A DNA stretch of 64,000 bases from Dehalococcoidia bacterium (GCA_030615765.1 JAUWYP010000001.1:1-64000), one strand, 5' to 3'. Shown: positions 35,003-43,903, counted from the stretch's first letter. Notes: a model not told the origin generated them from the letters alone. Numbers and translations: made by a program.

Positions 35003-35770
35003 ATGTCCTACCCAGCTTCCTACTTCCGCCTGAGCATGTTCCGCCAGTGCCGCCAAAGGTACAAGCTCCACTACGTGGACGGCCTGGCGCAGGAGTACAG
35101 AAAGGCTCGCCCCTACCTAACGATGGGGGAGCATGTGCATGGGGCGCTCCGTGACCTCTTCTTGCTGTCGGTAGGGGAGCGCTCTGAGGACCGGCTCATC
35201 GAGTTGATGCGTGACCGCTGGCGCAAGAACCGTGAAGGCTTTGCGGATCGTGAGGAGGAGAAGGTCTACGGCGAGAGGGCCACTGGCCAACTCCGACGCT
35301 TTGCCCAGAAGGAAGACCTGGCCATCCAGCCGCTGGCCGTGGAGGACAACCACAAGGTGGAGATAGACGACACCCTGGCCCTCCTCGGCAGAATAGACCG
35401 CATCGACCGCGACGGCGAAGGGCTCCACATCATCGACTACAAGACCGGCTCACCCCGAGAGCCTGACCCCCTACAGCTACAGATGTATGCCCTCATCGTC
35501 GTTAGGGAGTTTGACCCTGCGCCCATCAGGGCCTCCTACCACTACTTGGAAACGGGGGAATGGATCACGGAGGAGGCGACCGGGGAGACGATGGCCCGAG
35601 CGCTGGAGGACGTTCGCCAGCGGGTCGCGGCCATCGCAGCCGAGAGGGAGTACCCGGCCAGCCCTGGGCCACTATGTGGCTATTGCGACTTCTTGGAGAT
35701 CTGTCGAGGCGGCGAGGATTTCCTCGAATCTCACCCCAGGACGCCAGGGGAAGAGCCGCCCTTGCAGTAG
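35003..35770 (+). CDS. RecB/Cas4-like PD-(D/E)XK nuclease
   Basis: A 255-residue nuclease starting MSYPASYFRLSMFRQCRQRYKL. The catalytic core reads LLGRIDRIDRDGEGLHIIDYKTG (D...DYK, about residues 131-153) followed by QLQMYALIV. Cysteines RQC near residue 16 and LCGYCDFLEIC near the C-terminus match the four ligands of the 4Fe-4S cluster in AddB/Cas4-type nucleases. No cas genes or CRISPR array are present, so it is a stand-alone exonuclease-like protein, probably part of the defence island. ATG 35003 coincides with the predicted transcription start. Confidence 0.85.
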   Translation: MSYPASYFRLSMFRQCRQRYKLHYVDGLAQEYRKARPYLTMGEHVHGALRDLFLLSVGERSEDRLIELMRDRWRKNREGFADREEEKVYGERATGQLRRFAQKEDLAIQPLAVEDNHKVEIDDTLALLGRIDRIDRDGEGLHIIDYKTGSPREPDPLQLQMYALIVVREFDPAPIRASYHYLETGEWITEEATGETMARALEDVRQRVAAIAAEREYPASPGPLCGYCDFLEICRGGEDFLESHPRTPGEEPPLQ

Positions 35771-35830
35771 GCTCGCCACGATGCACTGATGCTGTACGGT
35801 CGACGGCCACGGGTGTAGGATCTTTCCGTC

Positions 35831-36784
35831 ATGGCGGCTCAGAACGCTGTTGTGGCCTTGACAGATGGCCGCTGGTTCGAATTCCTTCGGAGCCTGGCGG
35901 CGGATGGACGTCTGGACGAGGTGAACTTCTGGCGTCCGCTAGCTCAGACGGACTTCAGGTCGCTGGCGCCTGGCGAGCCCTTCTTCTTTCGTCTCAAGCA
36001 TCCAATCAATGCCATCGCGGGCTACGGATTCTTCGCTCACGCCACTCGGTTGCCGATCGGATTGGCGTGGGACGCCTTTCGGGAGCGAAACGGCGATCCT
36101 ACGTTCGAGAGCTTCCTCTCCCGCATTGCCGAGTATCGCCGCGAGTCGCCCCTGGAGACGGCGCTTGGGACTAGAGACGTCACTTGCCTCATCCTGAGAG
36201 AGACCCGATTCTTGCGCCAGCAGGAGTGGCTTGCGTGGGGAGAGGATCGTGGATGGCATCCGAACATCGTGGCCTTCAAGGGCTACGACCTTACATCGGG
36301 CGATGGCGTCGCGTTGGCGGAACTCGTGAGGAATGGGGCCCCGGCTGAGCTTGTCGATGAGTTTGAGCCTGTGCTAAGGGACGAGCGGTCGTGGACTGAG
36401 GAGCTCGCCGTTGCTCGTGAGGGCCAGGGATCGTTCCGGGTAAGGGTATTGGATGCGTACAGTCGGCGGTGCGCGGTAACCGGTGAGCGTGCTCTTCCCG
36501 TTCTGGACGCCGCTCACATCGAGCCCTATCGCGGCCCGGCGTCGAATCACGTTCAGAACGGATTAGCCCTTCGCGCCGACATCCATCGGCTCTACGACGC
36601 GGGATATCTAACGGTGACGCCCGGCTACCGCCTAGAAGTAAGCCGTCGACTGAAGGATGATTTCGATAACGGGGAAGTCTACTACCGCCTCGGTGGAGCG
36701 AACCTCACTGTGCTTCCCAGCAATCCGGCGAAGCGTCCAAGCCCGGAAGCGCTTGAATGGCATGCGGCGAACGTGTTTCGATAG
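35831..36784 (+). CDS. HNH restriction-type endonuclease
   Basis: A 317-residue protein with an N-terminal domain of unknown function (WFEFLRSLAADGRLDEVNFWRPL) and a C-terminal HNH nuclease: RVRVLDAYSRRCAVTGERALPVLDAAHIEPY, then SNHVQNGLALRADIHRLYDAGYL (about residues 205-260), with the histidine pair and Asn expected for HNH catalysis. Proteins of this shape are common solitary or modification-dependent restriction enzymes. A -10-like TAGGAT lies 10 bases before the ATG, again close to leaderless. Defence role inferred from the neighbours. Confidence 0.84.
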   Translation: MAAQNAVVALTDGRWFEFLRSLAADGRLDEVNFWRPLAQTDFRSLAPGEPFFFRLKHPINAIAGYGFFAHATRLPIGLAWDAFRERNGDPTFESFLSRIAEYRRESPLETALGTRDVTCLILRETRFLRQQEWLAWGEDRGWHPNIVAFKGYDLTSGDGVALAELVRNGAPAELVDEFEPVLRDERSWTEELAVAREGQGSFRVRVLDAYSRRCAVTGERALPVLDAAHIEPYRGPASNHVQNGLALRADIHRLYDAGYLTVTPGYRLEVSRRLKDDFDNGEVYYRLGGANLTVLPSNPAKRPSPEALEWHAANVFR

Positions 36785-36878
36785 GGTCGCCGACGCTATC
36801 CCCACATAGTGTGCCTTCCTCGGATACGCGTCGCGAGATGGCTAGCCAACCAACTAGCTCGCTGAAAGGAGGCGGTTG

Positions 36879-37178
36879 TTGTCTGAATGCCTTACGTACA
36901 CAGTAGGTGAGGCCGCCAAGGCGATCGGCGTGTCGCGAGGCCTGGCATATGAACTGGTGAGGCGGGGCGACCTCCGGACTGTGCATGTCGGTCGCCGAGT
37001 CCTTGCGCCCCGAGACGCCGTACGTGACTTCCTGGGACTGGGGCAGGAGCAAGTATCGATGTCGCACGGGGCGACGCCGGAAACCGAGTCTGACAAGGTG
37101 ACATACCTGGTTACGATTCGACGCGTCCGTGGCGGTGAGGCACTGAACACGCCTTCTGTATTGCCTGTCTCCTGGTGA
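36879..37178 (+). CDS. Excisionase-type HTH_17 DNA-binding protein
   Basis: A 99-residue protein whose N-terminal half is a MerR-like helix-turn-helix: YTVGEAAKAIGVSRGLAYELVRRGDLRTVHVGRRVLAPRDAV. Two TTG codons lie in tandem; the second (36879) is 6 bases after AAAGGAGG and is preferred. It is a second excisionase-like gene in the element (compare 17817). It could be the directionality factor of an older element or a local regulator. Convergent with dnaE2. Confidence 0.75.
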   Translation: MSECLTYTVGEAAKAIGVSRGLAYELVRRGDLRTVHVGRRVLAPRDAVRDFLGLGQEQVSMSHGATPETESDKVTYLVTIRRVRGGEALNTPSVLPVSW

Positions 37179-37225
37179 GCTGCTGGCCGACGCGATCGTC
37201 GGCTCTTGGTGGCGATGGGGTGGAC

Positions 37226-40200
37226 TCAGCGGAAGCTGTGGGGTGGCGGCGCGGTCAGGGAGCGCGGCACCCGCAGCGCCGATAAGTCCTGCGCTATCAG
37301 GTTAGTGGTTCCATCCCGTTGCTGCAGCTCGCCGCGCACCAGCACAAAGGGCTCGGCTCGCACCAGGCTGCGGTAGCGCTCGTAGAGCTGCGGCTTGATG
37401 ACCACATTGGCCATCCCGAACTCGTCCTCCAGCAGCATGAAGACGAAGCCCTTGGCCGTCATCGGCCGCTGACGGCAGATCACCAACCCTGCCACCTCCA
37501 CCTGGCACCCGTCGGGCAGATGCTCCAGGTGGGTGGTGGAGACGATGTCCTCGTGCAGATGGGGCCGTATGAGAGCCACCGGGTGGTAGTCAGGCGAGAG
37601 GGCGAGGATGCCGTATTCCGCGGCCATGCGCTCCCAGTCGGTCATCTCGGGCAGGGCCACCATGTCCTGCTCGACGGACAGGGCCAGGGCTAACTGGCCG
37701 TTGGACGAGCGATACAACAGCCCCAACTGCCACAGCAACTCCCGCCGGTTCAGGCCGAACTGGTCGAAGGCGCCCACCGAGATCAGGTTCTCGATGGGTT
37801 CTCGCTTCAGGCTGACCCGCCGGACGAAGTCCGATAGCGAGCGGAAGGGCCCGTTCCGCCGTCGCTCATCCTCCAGCGCTCTCGCTGCCTGCTGGCCGAT
37901 GCCCTGCACGTAGGCGAAGCCGATGCGCACCGCTCCCTCCTCCACCGTGCACCCGGCGCGACTGCGGTTCACGTCCGGCGGGAGAACCTCGATGCCGTGG
38001 CGCTGGGCGTCGTTAGTGAGCACGTGCGGCGGGTAGAAGCCCATGGGCTGGGCGTTAAACAAGGCGCAGCAAAACTCGACCGGGTAGTATTTCTTGAGCC
38101 AGGCCGACTGATAAGCGAGGAGGGCGAAAGCGGCAGAGTGGCTCTTCGGGAAGCCAAACTCAGCGAAGCCCAGGAGCTTGTTGAAGACGGTGCGGGCCGT
38201 CTTCTCGTCCACTCCGTTCTCCAGAGCGCCGATGCGGAACTGGCGCCAGAAGCCCTCCATCGCCTCCCGCGAGCGCTTGCGGCTCATGGCCCGTCTGAGG
38301 GCCTCGGCCTGGCCGGCGGTGAAGCCCGCCAGGGCCATCGCCACCTGGAGCACCTGCTCCTGGAAGAGGATCACCCCTAGCGTCTCTTCGAGCGCTGGCT
38401 CCAGGCTGGGGTGGTCGTAGGTTACCGGCTCGCGGCCCTGGCGGCGCTGGGCATAAGGATTGACCGCCTTGCCCACGATGGGGCCGGGTCGCACGATGGC
38501 CACCTCCACCGTCAGGTCCTCGATGGAGCGGGGTTGGGTGCGGGGGAGCATCTGCATCTGGGCCCGGCTCTCCACCTGGAAGACGCCCACCGTGTCGCCG
38601 GCGCAGATCATGTCGTAGACGGCGGGGTCGGTGAAGTCGATGCGGCTCAGGTCCACGTAACGCCCGTGGTGTTCGGCGATGAGTTCCACGCACTCCTCCA
38701 CCAATGAGAGCATCCCCAGGGCCAGGAAGTCGATCTTGATGAAGCTGGCGTCGTCCACCGAGTCCTTGTCCCACTGGCAGACCACCCGCCCCGGCATGGC
38801 CGCCGGCATGACCGGCACCAGCTCCACGAGAGGTCGCGAGGAGATGATCATCCCGCCGACGTGCTGCGAGACGTGGCGAGGGAAGCCGTCGATCTGGCGG
38901 GCCAGGGCCACCAGGTCGCGCCAGAGAGGAGCGTCCACCCTGTCGCGGAACTCCGGCAGACGGGACATCTCCTCGGCCAGGTCGCGGGCTCGACCCCCCT
39001 CGCAGCGCTTGGCCAGCTTGTCCAGCTCGGCCTCCGGCAGGCCCAGGGCCTTGCCGACATCCCGGACGGCGCTTCGGACCTTGTAGGTGGGGAAGGAGCA
39101 CACCAGAGCGGCGTGCTCTGGGCCGAACCTGTCGTACACCCGCAGGATGAGCTCCTCCCGGATCTCCCGCGGGAAGTCCAAGTCGATGTCCGGCACCGAG
39201 GTCATCTCCTCATTCAGGAAGCGGCCTAAGAAGAGCCTATGCTGAAGGGGGTCGATGTGCGACAGGCCGATGAGATAGCAGATGAGGGAGCCCACCGAGG
39301 AGCCGCGGCCTCGCCCCGGCGGCAGCCCGGTTCGCGCACGGGCGGAGTCCTTGCCCCGCACCTCCTCCGCCACCTGGCGGGCCAGATCCAGCAGGTCGCG
39401 GTAGATGAGAAAGAAGCCCGATAGGCCGTGCTTGCGCACCAGGGCCAGTTCCTCTTGCAGGCGGGCCTCCACCTCCGGCGTGGTGCGCTCATACCTCTCG
39501 TAGGCAGCCTGATAGCAAAGCTTTTCTAGATGGCTATCCGCCGTCTCCCCTTCGGGCACCGGGTAGTCGGGGAAGCGGTAGTCCAGGTCGCGGGCCAAGT
39601 CGAAGCGACAGCGCTCGGCGATGCGGACGCTCGTCTCCAGCGCCTCCGGCCACTCAGCGAAGAGGTGGTTCATCTCCTGGGGCGACTTCAGATAGTACTC
39701 GCAGTTCTCCCGCCGCAGGGTGTGCGAGGCGTCCAGGGTGGTGCGGTTCCTGATGGCCACCAGCACGTCCTGCAGGTGGTGGCGCTCCCACAGGTGATAG
39801 TGGACGTTGTTGGTGGCCACGCAGCCCAGCTTCAGGCGCTTCGCCAGCCTGACCAGGCATCGGATGCGAGGCGTATCGCCGTAGACTAGGTTCTGCTGCA
39901 ATTCGATGAAGAAGTTGTCGCGGCCAAAGATGCGGATGTAGCGCCGCACTGCTGCCTCTGCCTCCTTGTAGCGACCTGCGGCTACCAGCAAGGGCACCTC
40001 GCCCTTCTTGCAGCCGGAGAGAGCGATGAGGCCGCGAGCGTGCCGGGCCAGCACTGCCGGGTTGAGGGCGAGCTGACCGCGAGGGCTGTTCAGATGAGCG
40101 TGCGAGAGGAGGCGGCAGAGGTTGGCGTAGCCCTCAAGGGTCTCGGCCAGGAGTGTAAGGTGAAATCCACCCTGGAGGGTCACCTCAGCCCCGACGATCG

Positions 40201-40390
40201 GCCGCACCCCAAAGGCCCGGGCGGTCTGGGCGAACTCCATCGCCCCGTGGAGGCCGTCGTGGTCGGTGAGGGCGAGGACCTCGTAGCCCAGCTCCCGCGT
40301 CCGCAGCACCACCTCCTCGACGGAGGATGCCCCGTCTAGCAGGGACCAGTGGCTATGGCAGTGGAGTTCGATGTACGCTGACTCAGCCAT
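37226..40390 (-). CDS. dnaE2: Error-prone DNA polymerase DnaE2 (ImuC)
   Basis: A 1054-residue C-family polymerase alpha subunit of the ImuC/DnaE2 type, which bypasses lesions and causes SOS mutagenesis. The N-terminal PHP domain (YIELHCHSHWSLLDGASS, ALTDHDGLHGAMEF), the catalytic PDIDLDFPREIREELI (about residues 400-415) and the HhH/OB-fold regions towards the C-terminus are present. Length and the ImuB partner distinguish it from replicative DnaE. ATG overlaps the DUF6504 stop by 8 bases. It is unusual cargo for an integrative element. Confidence 0.93.
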   Translation of the reverse strand: MAESAYIELHCHSHWSLLDGASSVEEVVLRTRELGYEVLALTDHDGLHGAMEFAQTARAFGVRPIVGAEVTLQGGFHLTLLAETLEGYANLCRLLSHAHLNSPRGQLALNPAVLARHARGLIALSGCKKGEVPLLVAAGRYKEAEAAVRRYIRIFGRDNFFIELQQNLVYGDTPRIRCLVRLAKRLKLGCVATNNVHYHLWERHHLQDVLVAIRNRTTLDASHTLRRENCEYYLKSPQEMNHLFAEWPEALETSVRIAERCRFDLARDLDYRFPDYPVPEGETADSHLEKLCYQAAYERYERTTPEVEARLQEELALVRKHGLSGFFLIYRDLLDLARQVAEEVRGKDSARARTGLPPGRGRGSSVGSLICYLIGLSHIDPLQHRLFLGRFLNEEMTSVPDIDLDFPREIREELILRVYDRFGPEHAALVCSFPTYKVRSAVRDVGKALGLPEAELDKLAKRCEGGRARDLAEEMSRLPEFRDRVDAPLWRDLVALARQIDGFPRHVSQHVGGMIISSRPLVELVPVMPAAMPGRVVCQWDKDSVDDASFIKIDFLALGMLSLVEECVELIAEHHGRYVDLSRIDFTDPAVYDMICAGDTVGVFQVESRAQMQMLPRTQPRSIEDLTVEVAIVRPGPIVGKAVNPYAQRRQGREPVTYDHPSLEPALEETLGVILFQEQVLQVAMALAGFTAGQAEALRRAMSRKRSREAMEGFWRQFRIGALENGVDEKTARTVFNKLLGFAEFGFPKSHSAAFALLAYQSAWLKKYYPVEFCCALFNAQPMGFYPPHVLTNDAQRHGIEVLPPDVNRSRAGCTVEEGAVRIGFAYVQGIGQQAARALEDERRRNGPFRSLSDFVRRVSLKREPIENLISVGAFDQFGLNRRELLWQLGLLYRSSNGQLALALSVEQDMVALPEMTDWERMAAEYGILALSPDYHPVALIRPHLHEDIVSTTHLEHLPDGCQVEVAGLVICRQRPMTAKGFVFMLLEDEFGMANVVIKPQLYERYRSLVRAEPFVLVRGELQQRDGTTNLIAQDLSALRVPRSLTAPPPHSFR

Positions 40391-40673
40391 AATTCTGCTG
40401 AGACCATCTGCCTGTGACGAGGTCGCGGTAGATGGTCACCACCCGCCCGTCCTCCAGCAGCAGGCTAAAGTACAGCCGCGACACCGGCCGCTTGCGCCAC
40501 CACTCGTCGTCGATGCGCCAGCGGTCCTGCACCGCGGCCACCGCCAGGCGCTTGCGCCCAAGCACCACGGCCCGCGGCTCGCCCGACTCGTCGGCCTCCA
40601 CCTGGATAGGCTTCGCCCGGTTCAGGGGTCGTAGTCGATGAGCGCGTGCCGCCGCTCGGGGATGCGCGACCAC
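40383..40673 (-). CDS. DUF6504 protein of the ImuB-DnaE2 cassette
   Basis: A 96-residue protein found between imuB and dnaE2 in many actinobacterial and related cassettes. The core reads PIQVEADESGEPRAVVLGRKRLAVAAVQDRWRIDDEWW and ends SRLYFSLLLEDGRVVTIYRDLVTGRW. GTG at 40673 has GGAGGTGGAG in front of it and gives a 52-base overlap with imuB; a CTG at 40625 is the only later choice. Role in the mutasome is unknown. Confidence 0.75.
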   Translation of the reverse strand: MVAHPRAAARAHRLRPLNRAKPIQVEADESGEPRAVVLGRKRLAVAAVQDRWRIDDEWWRKRPVSRLYFSLLLEDGRVVTIYRDLVTGRWSQQNYG

Positions 40674-41818
40674 GGCTCCACCTCCACCACTCGCAACACG
40701 GGCGACTGCCCGTAGCGGGCCTTGAGCTGGCGGACTGCCTCTGCTACTTGGGGCTGGCGCCGGCGGCCGCTAGAGAAGAATCCCTCCTGCTTGCCCGTCT
40801 CTCCTGCAAGGCCGGAAAGCTCGATGGTTAGCTCCTCGATGGGCGCAGTCAGGGGTGCCGCCTCGATCGCCGACTTCAGTACACAGAGCATCTGCTCCCG
40901 CTCGGCGGTGGCCTCGCGGAAGACGATGGCCCTCTCGCAGCATCGTCCGTCGCTGAGCAGGGCCCGTAGGATCATGCGGCGGGCGGCTCGTCCTCTGATG
41001 GCTGGCTGTCCCAGCAGTCGGCTGAGTAGCTGGCGACTGGCGGTGACCAGCGCTTCTCGGCTGATCACCGGCGCGTAGAAGGCCAGATGTTCCCGTATCG
41101 ACTCCTCCCGTCGCAGCGGGCGCAGGGGCTCCCTATCGATGCCCTGGGCCAGTTCCCAGATGCGCCTCCCTTCACGTCCGAGCTGGGCCTGCACCGCCCC
41201 CATCGGCAGTGAGGCCAGGTCTCCCATCGTCCGCAGGCCGAACAGCTCTAGGTGTCGGAGGGTATCGCGAGAGCAGGACAGGAGAGACACGTCGATGGGC
41301 GCCAGGAACTTCTTCTCCTGTCCCTTTGGCACCAGGCAGACCTCGCCGGGTGCGCTGACGGTAGCCGCGACCTGAGCCGTGAACTTGTCCTCGGCCAGGC
41401 CGACGCTGGGTATGAGGCCGGAGGCACGACGTACCGCCTGAGCCAACGCATCCCCCAGGGCCATCTCGTTCCGATAGTGGCCATTCAGCCCGCCCAGGCC
41501 GATGAAGGTGCAGCCTAGGCTCGCCGGGTCCACTAGCGGGCTAATGGTTTCCAGGCCACGCAGAATCTGGTCGAAGGCGTCGCCGTAGCGGGGCAGATCA
41601 GGGGGTAGGAACGAGGCGCTAGGGCAGAGACCCAGTGCCTGACGCAAGGGTATCCCGATGCGCACACCTTGGGCCGCCGCCGCCGCCGAGCAGTCGAGGA
41701 CGGTGCCCCGCTGCTCCGTCGTCTCGCCGATGATCACAGCCCGCCTGTTCAGAGCGGGACTGGTTCGCCGCTCTATGGCGATAGGGAAATGAGGGAGCCA
41801 GACGCAGGCTACTCGCAC
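40622..41818 (-). CDS. imuB: ImuB, inactive Y-family polymerase subunit
   Basis: A 398-residue Y-family polymerase homologue. Positions where active enzymes carry catalytic acids are changed: the opening is VACVWLPHFPIAIERR instead of the hDmDaF motif, and the later SxDE motif reads LVDPASLGCTFIGLGGL. This is typical of ImuB, which bridges DnaE2 to the beta clamp. The start is GTG 41818 with AAGGAG 7 bases upstream. First gene of an SOS-controlled operon with DUF6504 and dnaE2; no imuA was seen. Confidence 0.91.
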   Translation of the reverse strand: MRVACVWLPHFPIAIERRTSPALNRRAVIIGETTEQRGTVLDCSAAAAAQGVRIGIPLRQALGLCPSASFLPPDLPRYGDAFDQILRGLETISPLVDPASLGCTFIGLGGLNGHYRNEMALGDALAQAVRRASGLIPSVGLAEDKFTAQVAATVSAPGEVCLVPKGQEKKFLAPIDVSLLSCSRDTLRHLELFGLRTMGDLASLPMGAVQAQLGREGRRIWELAQGIDREPLRPLRREESIREHLAFYAPVISREALVTASRQLLSRLLGQPAIRGRAARRMILRALLSDGRCCERAIVFREATAEREQMLCVLKSAIEAAPLTAPIEELTIELSGLAGETGKQEGFFSSGRRRQPQVAEAVRQLKARYGQSPVLRVVEVEPWSRIPERRHALIDYDP

Positions 41819-41858
41819 ACCACTGCTCCTTCACAAATGGACGGGATGCAACGATCTT

Positions 41859-41888
41859 ATGGTAAAAGAACACGCGTTCTATTGTCAA
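41859..41888 (-). promoter_or_regulatory. SOS promoter with LexA box, imuB operon
   Basis: TTGACA (41883-41888), 18-base spacer, TACCAT (41859-41864) on the minus strand. Inside the spacer lies the palindrome GAAC-ACGC-GTTC (41868-41879), which fits the Gram-positive-type LexA box GAACNNNNGTTC. LexA bound here would block polymerase directly. Confidence 0.8.
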
Positions 41889-41958
41889 GGTGGGGAAGTC
41901 ATACCGTTCTCTATGCAGACATAGTGTCAGCTGGCAAGACGGCCAGTGTCAGAATGCC

Positions 41959-42777
41959 CTAGCCCAGCCACCGCCTCCTGGCGTACCACGCTCCTGCGGT
42001 GAGGACGGCCAGCGCGACAGCCGCGAGCGCAGCCAGGGCAATGTAGTTGCCAACCGCGCTCCTCTCGCCAACCAACTCACGGCGCTTTCTGGCCTCAAGA
42101 AACAGCTCCGCTGCATGTGGGACATCGATGTTGGCTAGCCCCAGCTCCGCCTTTACCTGGCGAAGGCCGACCCGCCACTCCTCACGTGTCGTCGGAGAGT
42201 CCGGATTGTCAAGGGAGTAGACGTTGACCAGCCAAGCCGGGATGCCGACTTCCTCACGAAAGAAGTAGAGGTGTGCAAATCGGTTGGCCGACTGGTACAG
42301 CGGCCCCGTCCAGTCGATATCCTCCGGGACACCGAGCCAGTTCTTTGTCTTCCTAAGGGCCGTTTCGATCTTTTTCCGAGACCTCGGCGACGCCTGACAT
42401 CCACCGCCGTAGATCTCAGCCGGGTAGCTCTTCGCCTCAACCAGTATGACTCCTCTAGCAGCCGGATCGCCCCCGATCTCAACAGCCGCGAGCGCGTCCC
42501 AGACAGGACCACCCCGAGGCCAGAACCGCTTCAACTGTGGATCGAGGCTCTCAAGTTCAAGCGCTCGCAGGAAGGCGTGGTCCTGGTATTCGACGAATTT
42601 CTCTGTCTCAAGAGGTGATACCCAACGGAGGCGCGGATTCAATGAGGCCAGTGAGGGAAGCGCATCCACCACACGCCTAGACAGCTCGTCTGGCTGGCGG
42701 TTCACCCAGATCTGCAGCTGGAGTTGGCTGCCAGCATATGCTCGTCCTAGATCGTCGACCCGATCACTACGTTCGCT
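41959..42777 (-). CDS. PD-(D/E)XK-like protein with C-terminal membrane anchor
   Basis: A 272-residue protein from GTG 42777 (AAGGAAAGG 8 bases upstream; a GTG at 42789 would add four residues). VWDALAAVEIGGDP...GVILVEAKSYPAEIYGGG around residues 90-130 shows the D...ExK pattern of restriction-type nucleases. The last ~30 residues, NYIALAALAAVALAVLTAGAW followed by YARRRW, form a single membrane helix with a positive cytoplasmic end. It has no recognised family name. A membrane-attached nuclease could act on incoming DNA; that is inference. Confidence 0.6.
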   Translation of the reverse strand, partial: SERSDRVDDLGRAYAGSQLQLQIWVNRQPDELSRRVVDALPSLASLNPRLRWVSPLETEKFVEYQDHAFLRALELESLDPQLKRFWPRGGPVWDALAAVEIGGDPAARGVILVEAKSYPAEIYGGGCQASPRSRKKIETALRKTKNWLGVPEDIDWTGPLYQSANRFAHLYFFREEVGIPAWLVNVYSLDNPDSPTTREEWRVGLRQVKAELGLANIDVPHAAELFLEARKRRELVGERSAVGNYIALAALAAVALAVLTAGAWYARRRWLG

Positions 42778-42908
42778 CACGATTGGCACCTTTCCTTGGC
42801 GATAGACTAGGTGGACGACCAGGCTCCTTTGATTCGGCCATTTGCCAGGTCAGGCAGCAGGGCCGACCACTCTGCCTATCAGCGATGCCGGACGACCAGC
42901 CCTGGCGG

Positions 42909-42997
42909 CCTCATCCTACTCGCAGGCGCGACGGTTGGCAAGGGAAGGAGCTACGGCCGCCACGAGCCACCACGAACCGCACGACGGCGTTGGGCAG
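42909..42997 (-). repeat. Composite dispersed repeat (families B + A)
   Basis: Family B hairpin word (42909-42945) followed by family A word CCACCACGAACC...GATGGCG-type sequence (42968-42997). The same pair in opposite orientation occurs at 53268-53346 outside the element. The gap 42790-43066 holds nothing else that I can support. Confidence 0.6.
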
Positions 42998-43042
42998 CTC
43001 GTCGACGCCCCCAAGCCTCCAACTCTCGCATTTGGGACGGGC

Positions 43043-43064
43043 TCGCGAGAAGTTCGCGAGAAGC
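43043..43064 (+). promoter_or_regulatory. Tandem 11-bp operator before the response regulator
   Basis: TCGCGAGAAGT directly followed by TCGCGAGAAGC, ending two bases before the ATG at 43067. Two head-to-tail copies at 11-base spacing are what OmpR/PhoB-type winged helices bind. A related pair is at 47244-47265. Confidence 0.55.
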
Positions 43065-43066
43065 CC

Positions 43067-43831
43067 ATGACGACACTGGACGGGCGTCCGAGCGATGACG
43101 CCCTTGCATCACTTATGGTCGAGCCCGAGAATCAATTATCCAAGGCGACGGTTCTCGTCGTCTTCCGTCAGCGGTCGGTGGCGAACTGGATTGGAGAGTG
43201 TCTCAAAGAGGCCGGGTACATAGTGGCCGTTGCCGAAGGCTACGATGACGCTCTTCGCAGTCTTCACTTCCTCGAACCTGACGCGGCTATCGTGAGCGCC
43301 AGCAAGGTAGAAGGAGACATTGAGGGATTCCTCAGTTGGCTTGAGCATGACCTGCACGCTGGCGCTATCCCCACCGTCCTCATCGTACCAACCAAGAGCC
43401 AGGCCACCTTGGCGGATATCGCAGCCCGCGGGCGATCCCGCATGGCCTATCTGTCTTGGCCCTTGAAGTGCAGGGATCTTCAACACATCATGCTGGACTT
43501 GCTTCGGAGCGACAGGCGGAGCATCGAGCCAGGTTCTGGCAGTCAACTTGTCCTTGATCCGCGGTTGCGTGTTCTGCAGGGGCGGGCTGGGAGTACCATT
43601 CTGACCCCAACTGAATACCGCCTGGCCAAATATCTCATGAGCCAGGGAAAGAGAATAATAGGCGTCCAGGAAGCACTCACGCATGTGTTTGGCATTTATC
43701 GAGGTAACGGCAATCCATCGCTTGTGTGGGCGCACCTCAGGAGACTGAGGCAAAAGATCAGAATTGTCACGGGCGGCAGCGACCTCATACGCACCGTCGG
43801 GGAAGACGGGTTTACCTACCTTGGCAGGTAG
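43067..43831 (+). CDS. Atypical response regulator (pseudo-receiver + OmpR-type winged helix)
   Basis: A 254-residue regulator. Residues ~20-145 have the fold pattern of a CheY-like receiver (TVLVVFRQRSVANWIGECLKEAGYIVAVA), but where the phosphorylated Asp should follow PDAAIV the sequence reads SASK, so phosphorylation in the usual way is unlikely. Residues ~160-254 form a Trans_reg_C winged helix (LTPTEYRLAKYLMSQGKRII, then WAHLRRLRQKI). ATG 43067 lies against the tandem operator, suggesting autoregulation. No histidine kinase is nearby. Confidence 0.8.
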   Translation: MTTLDGRPSDDALASLMVEPENQLSKATVLVVFRQRSVANWIGECLKEAGYIVAVAEGYDDALRSLHFLEPDAAIVSASKVEGDIEGFLSWLEHDLHAGAIPTVLIVPTKSQATLADIAARGRSRMAYLSWPLKCRDLQHIMLDLLRSDRRSIEPGSGSQLVLDPRLRVLQGRAGSTILTPTEYRLAKYLMSQGKRIIGVQEALTHVFGIYRGNGNPSLVWAHLRRLRQKIRIVTGGSDLIRTVGEDGFTYLGR

Positions 43832-43903
43832 AGATTCAGCTCGCCAGTGACCTCGGTCCGCTTGAGCTGGCTCCCCGCAGATGCCACTAGGACGCTGGCA
43901 TCA

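Noticed and set aside
35003-35770. Cas4 of a CRISPR system
   Set aside because: The nuclease has Cas4/AddB-like cysteines, but no cas genes or repeat-spacer array occurs in the window.
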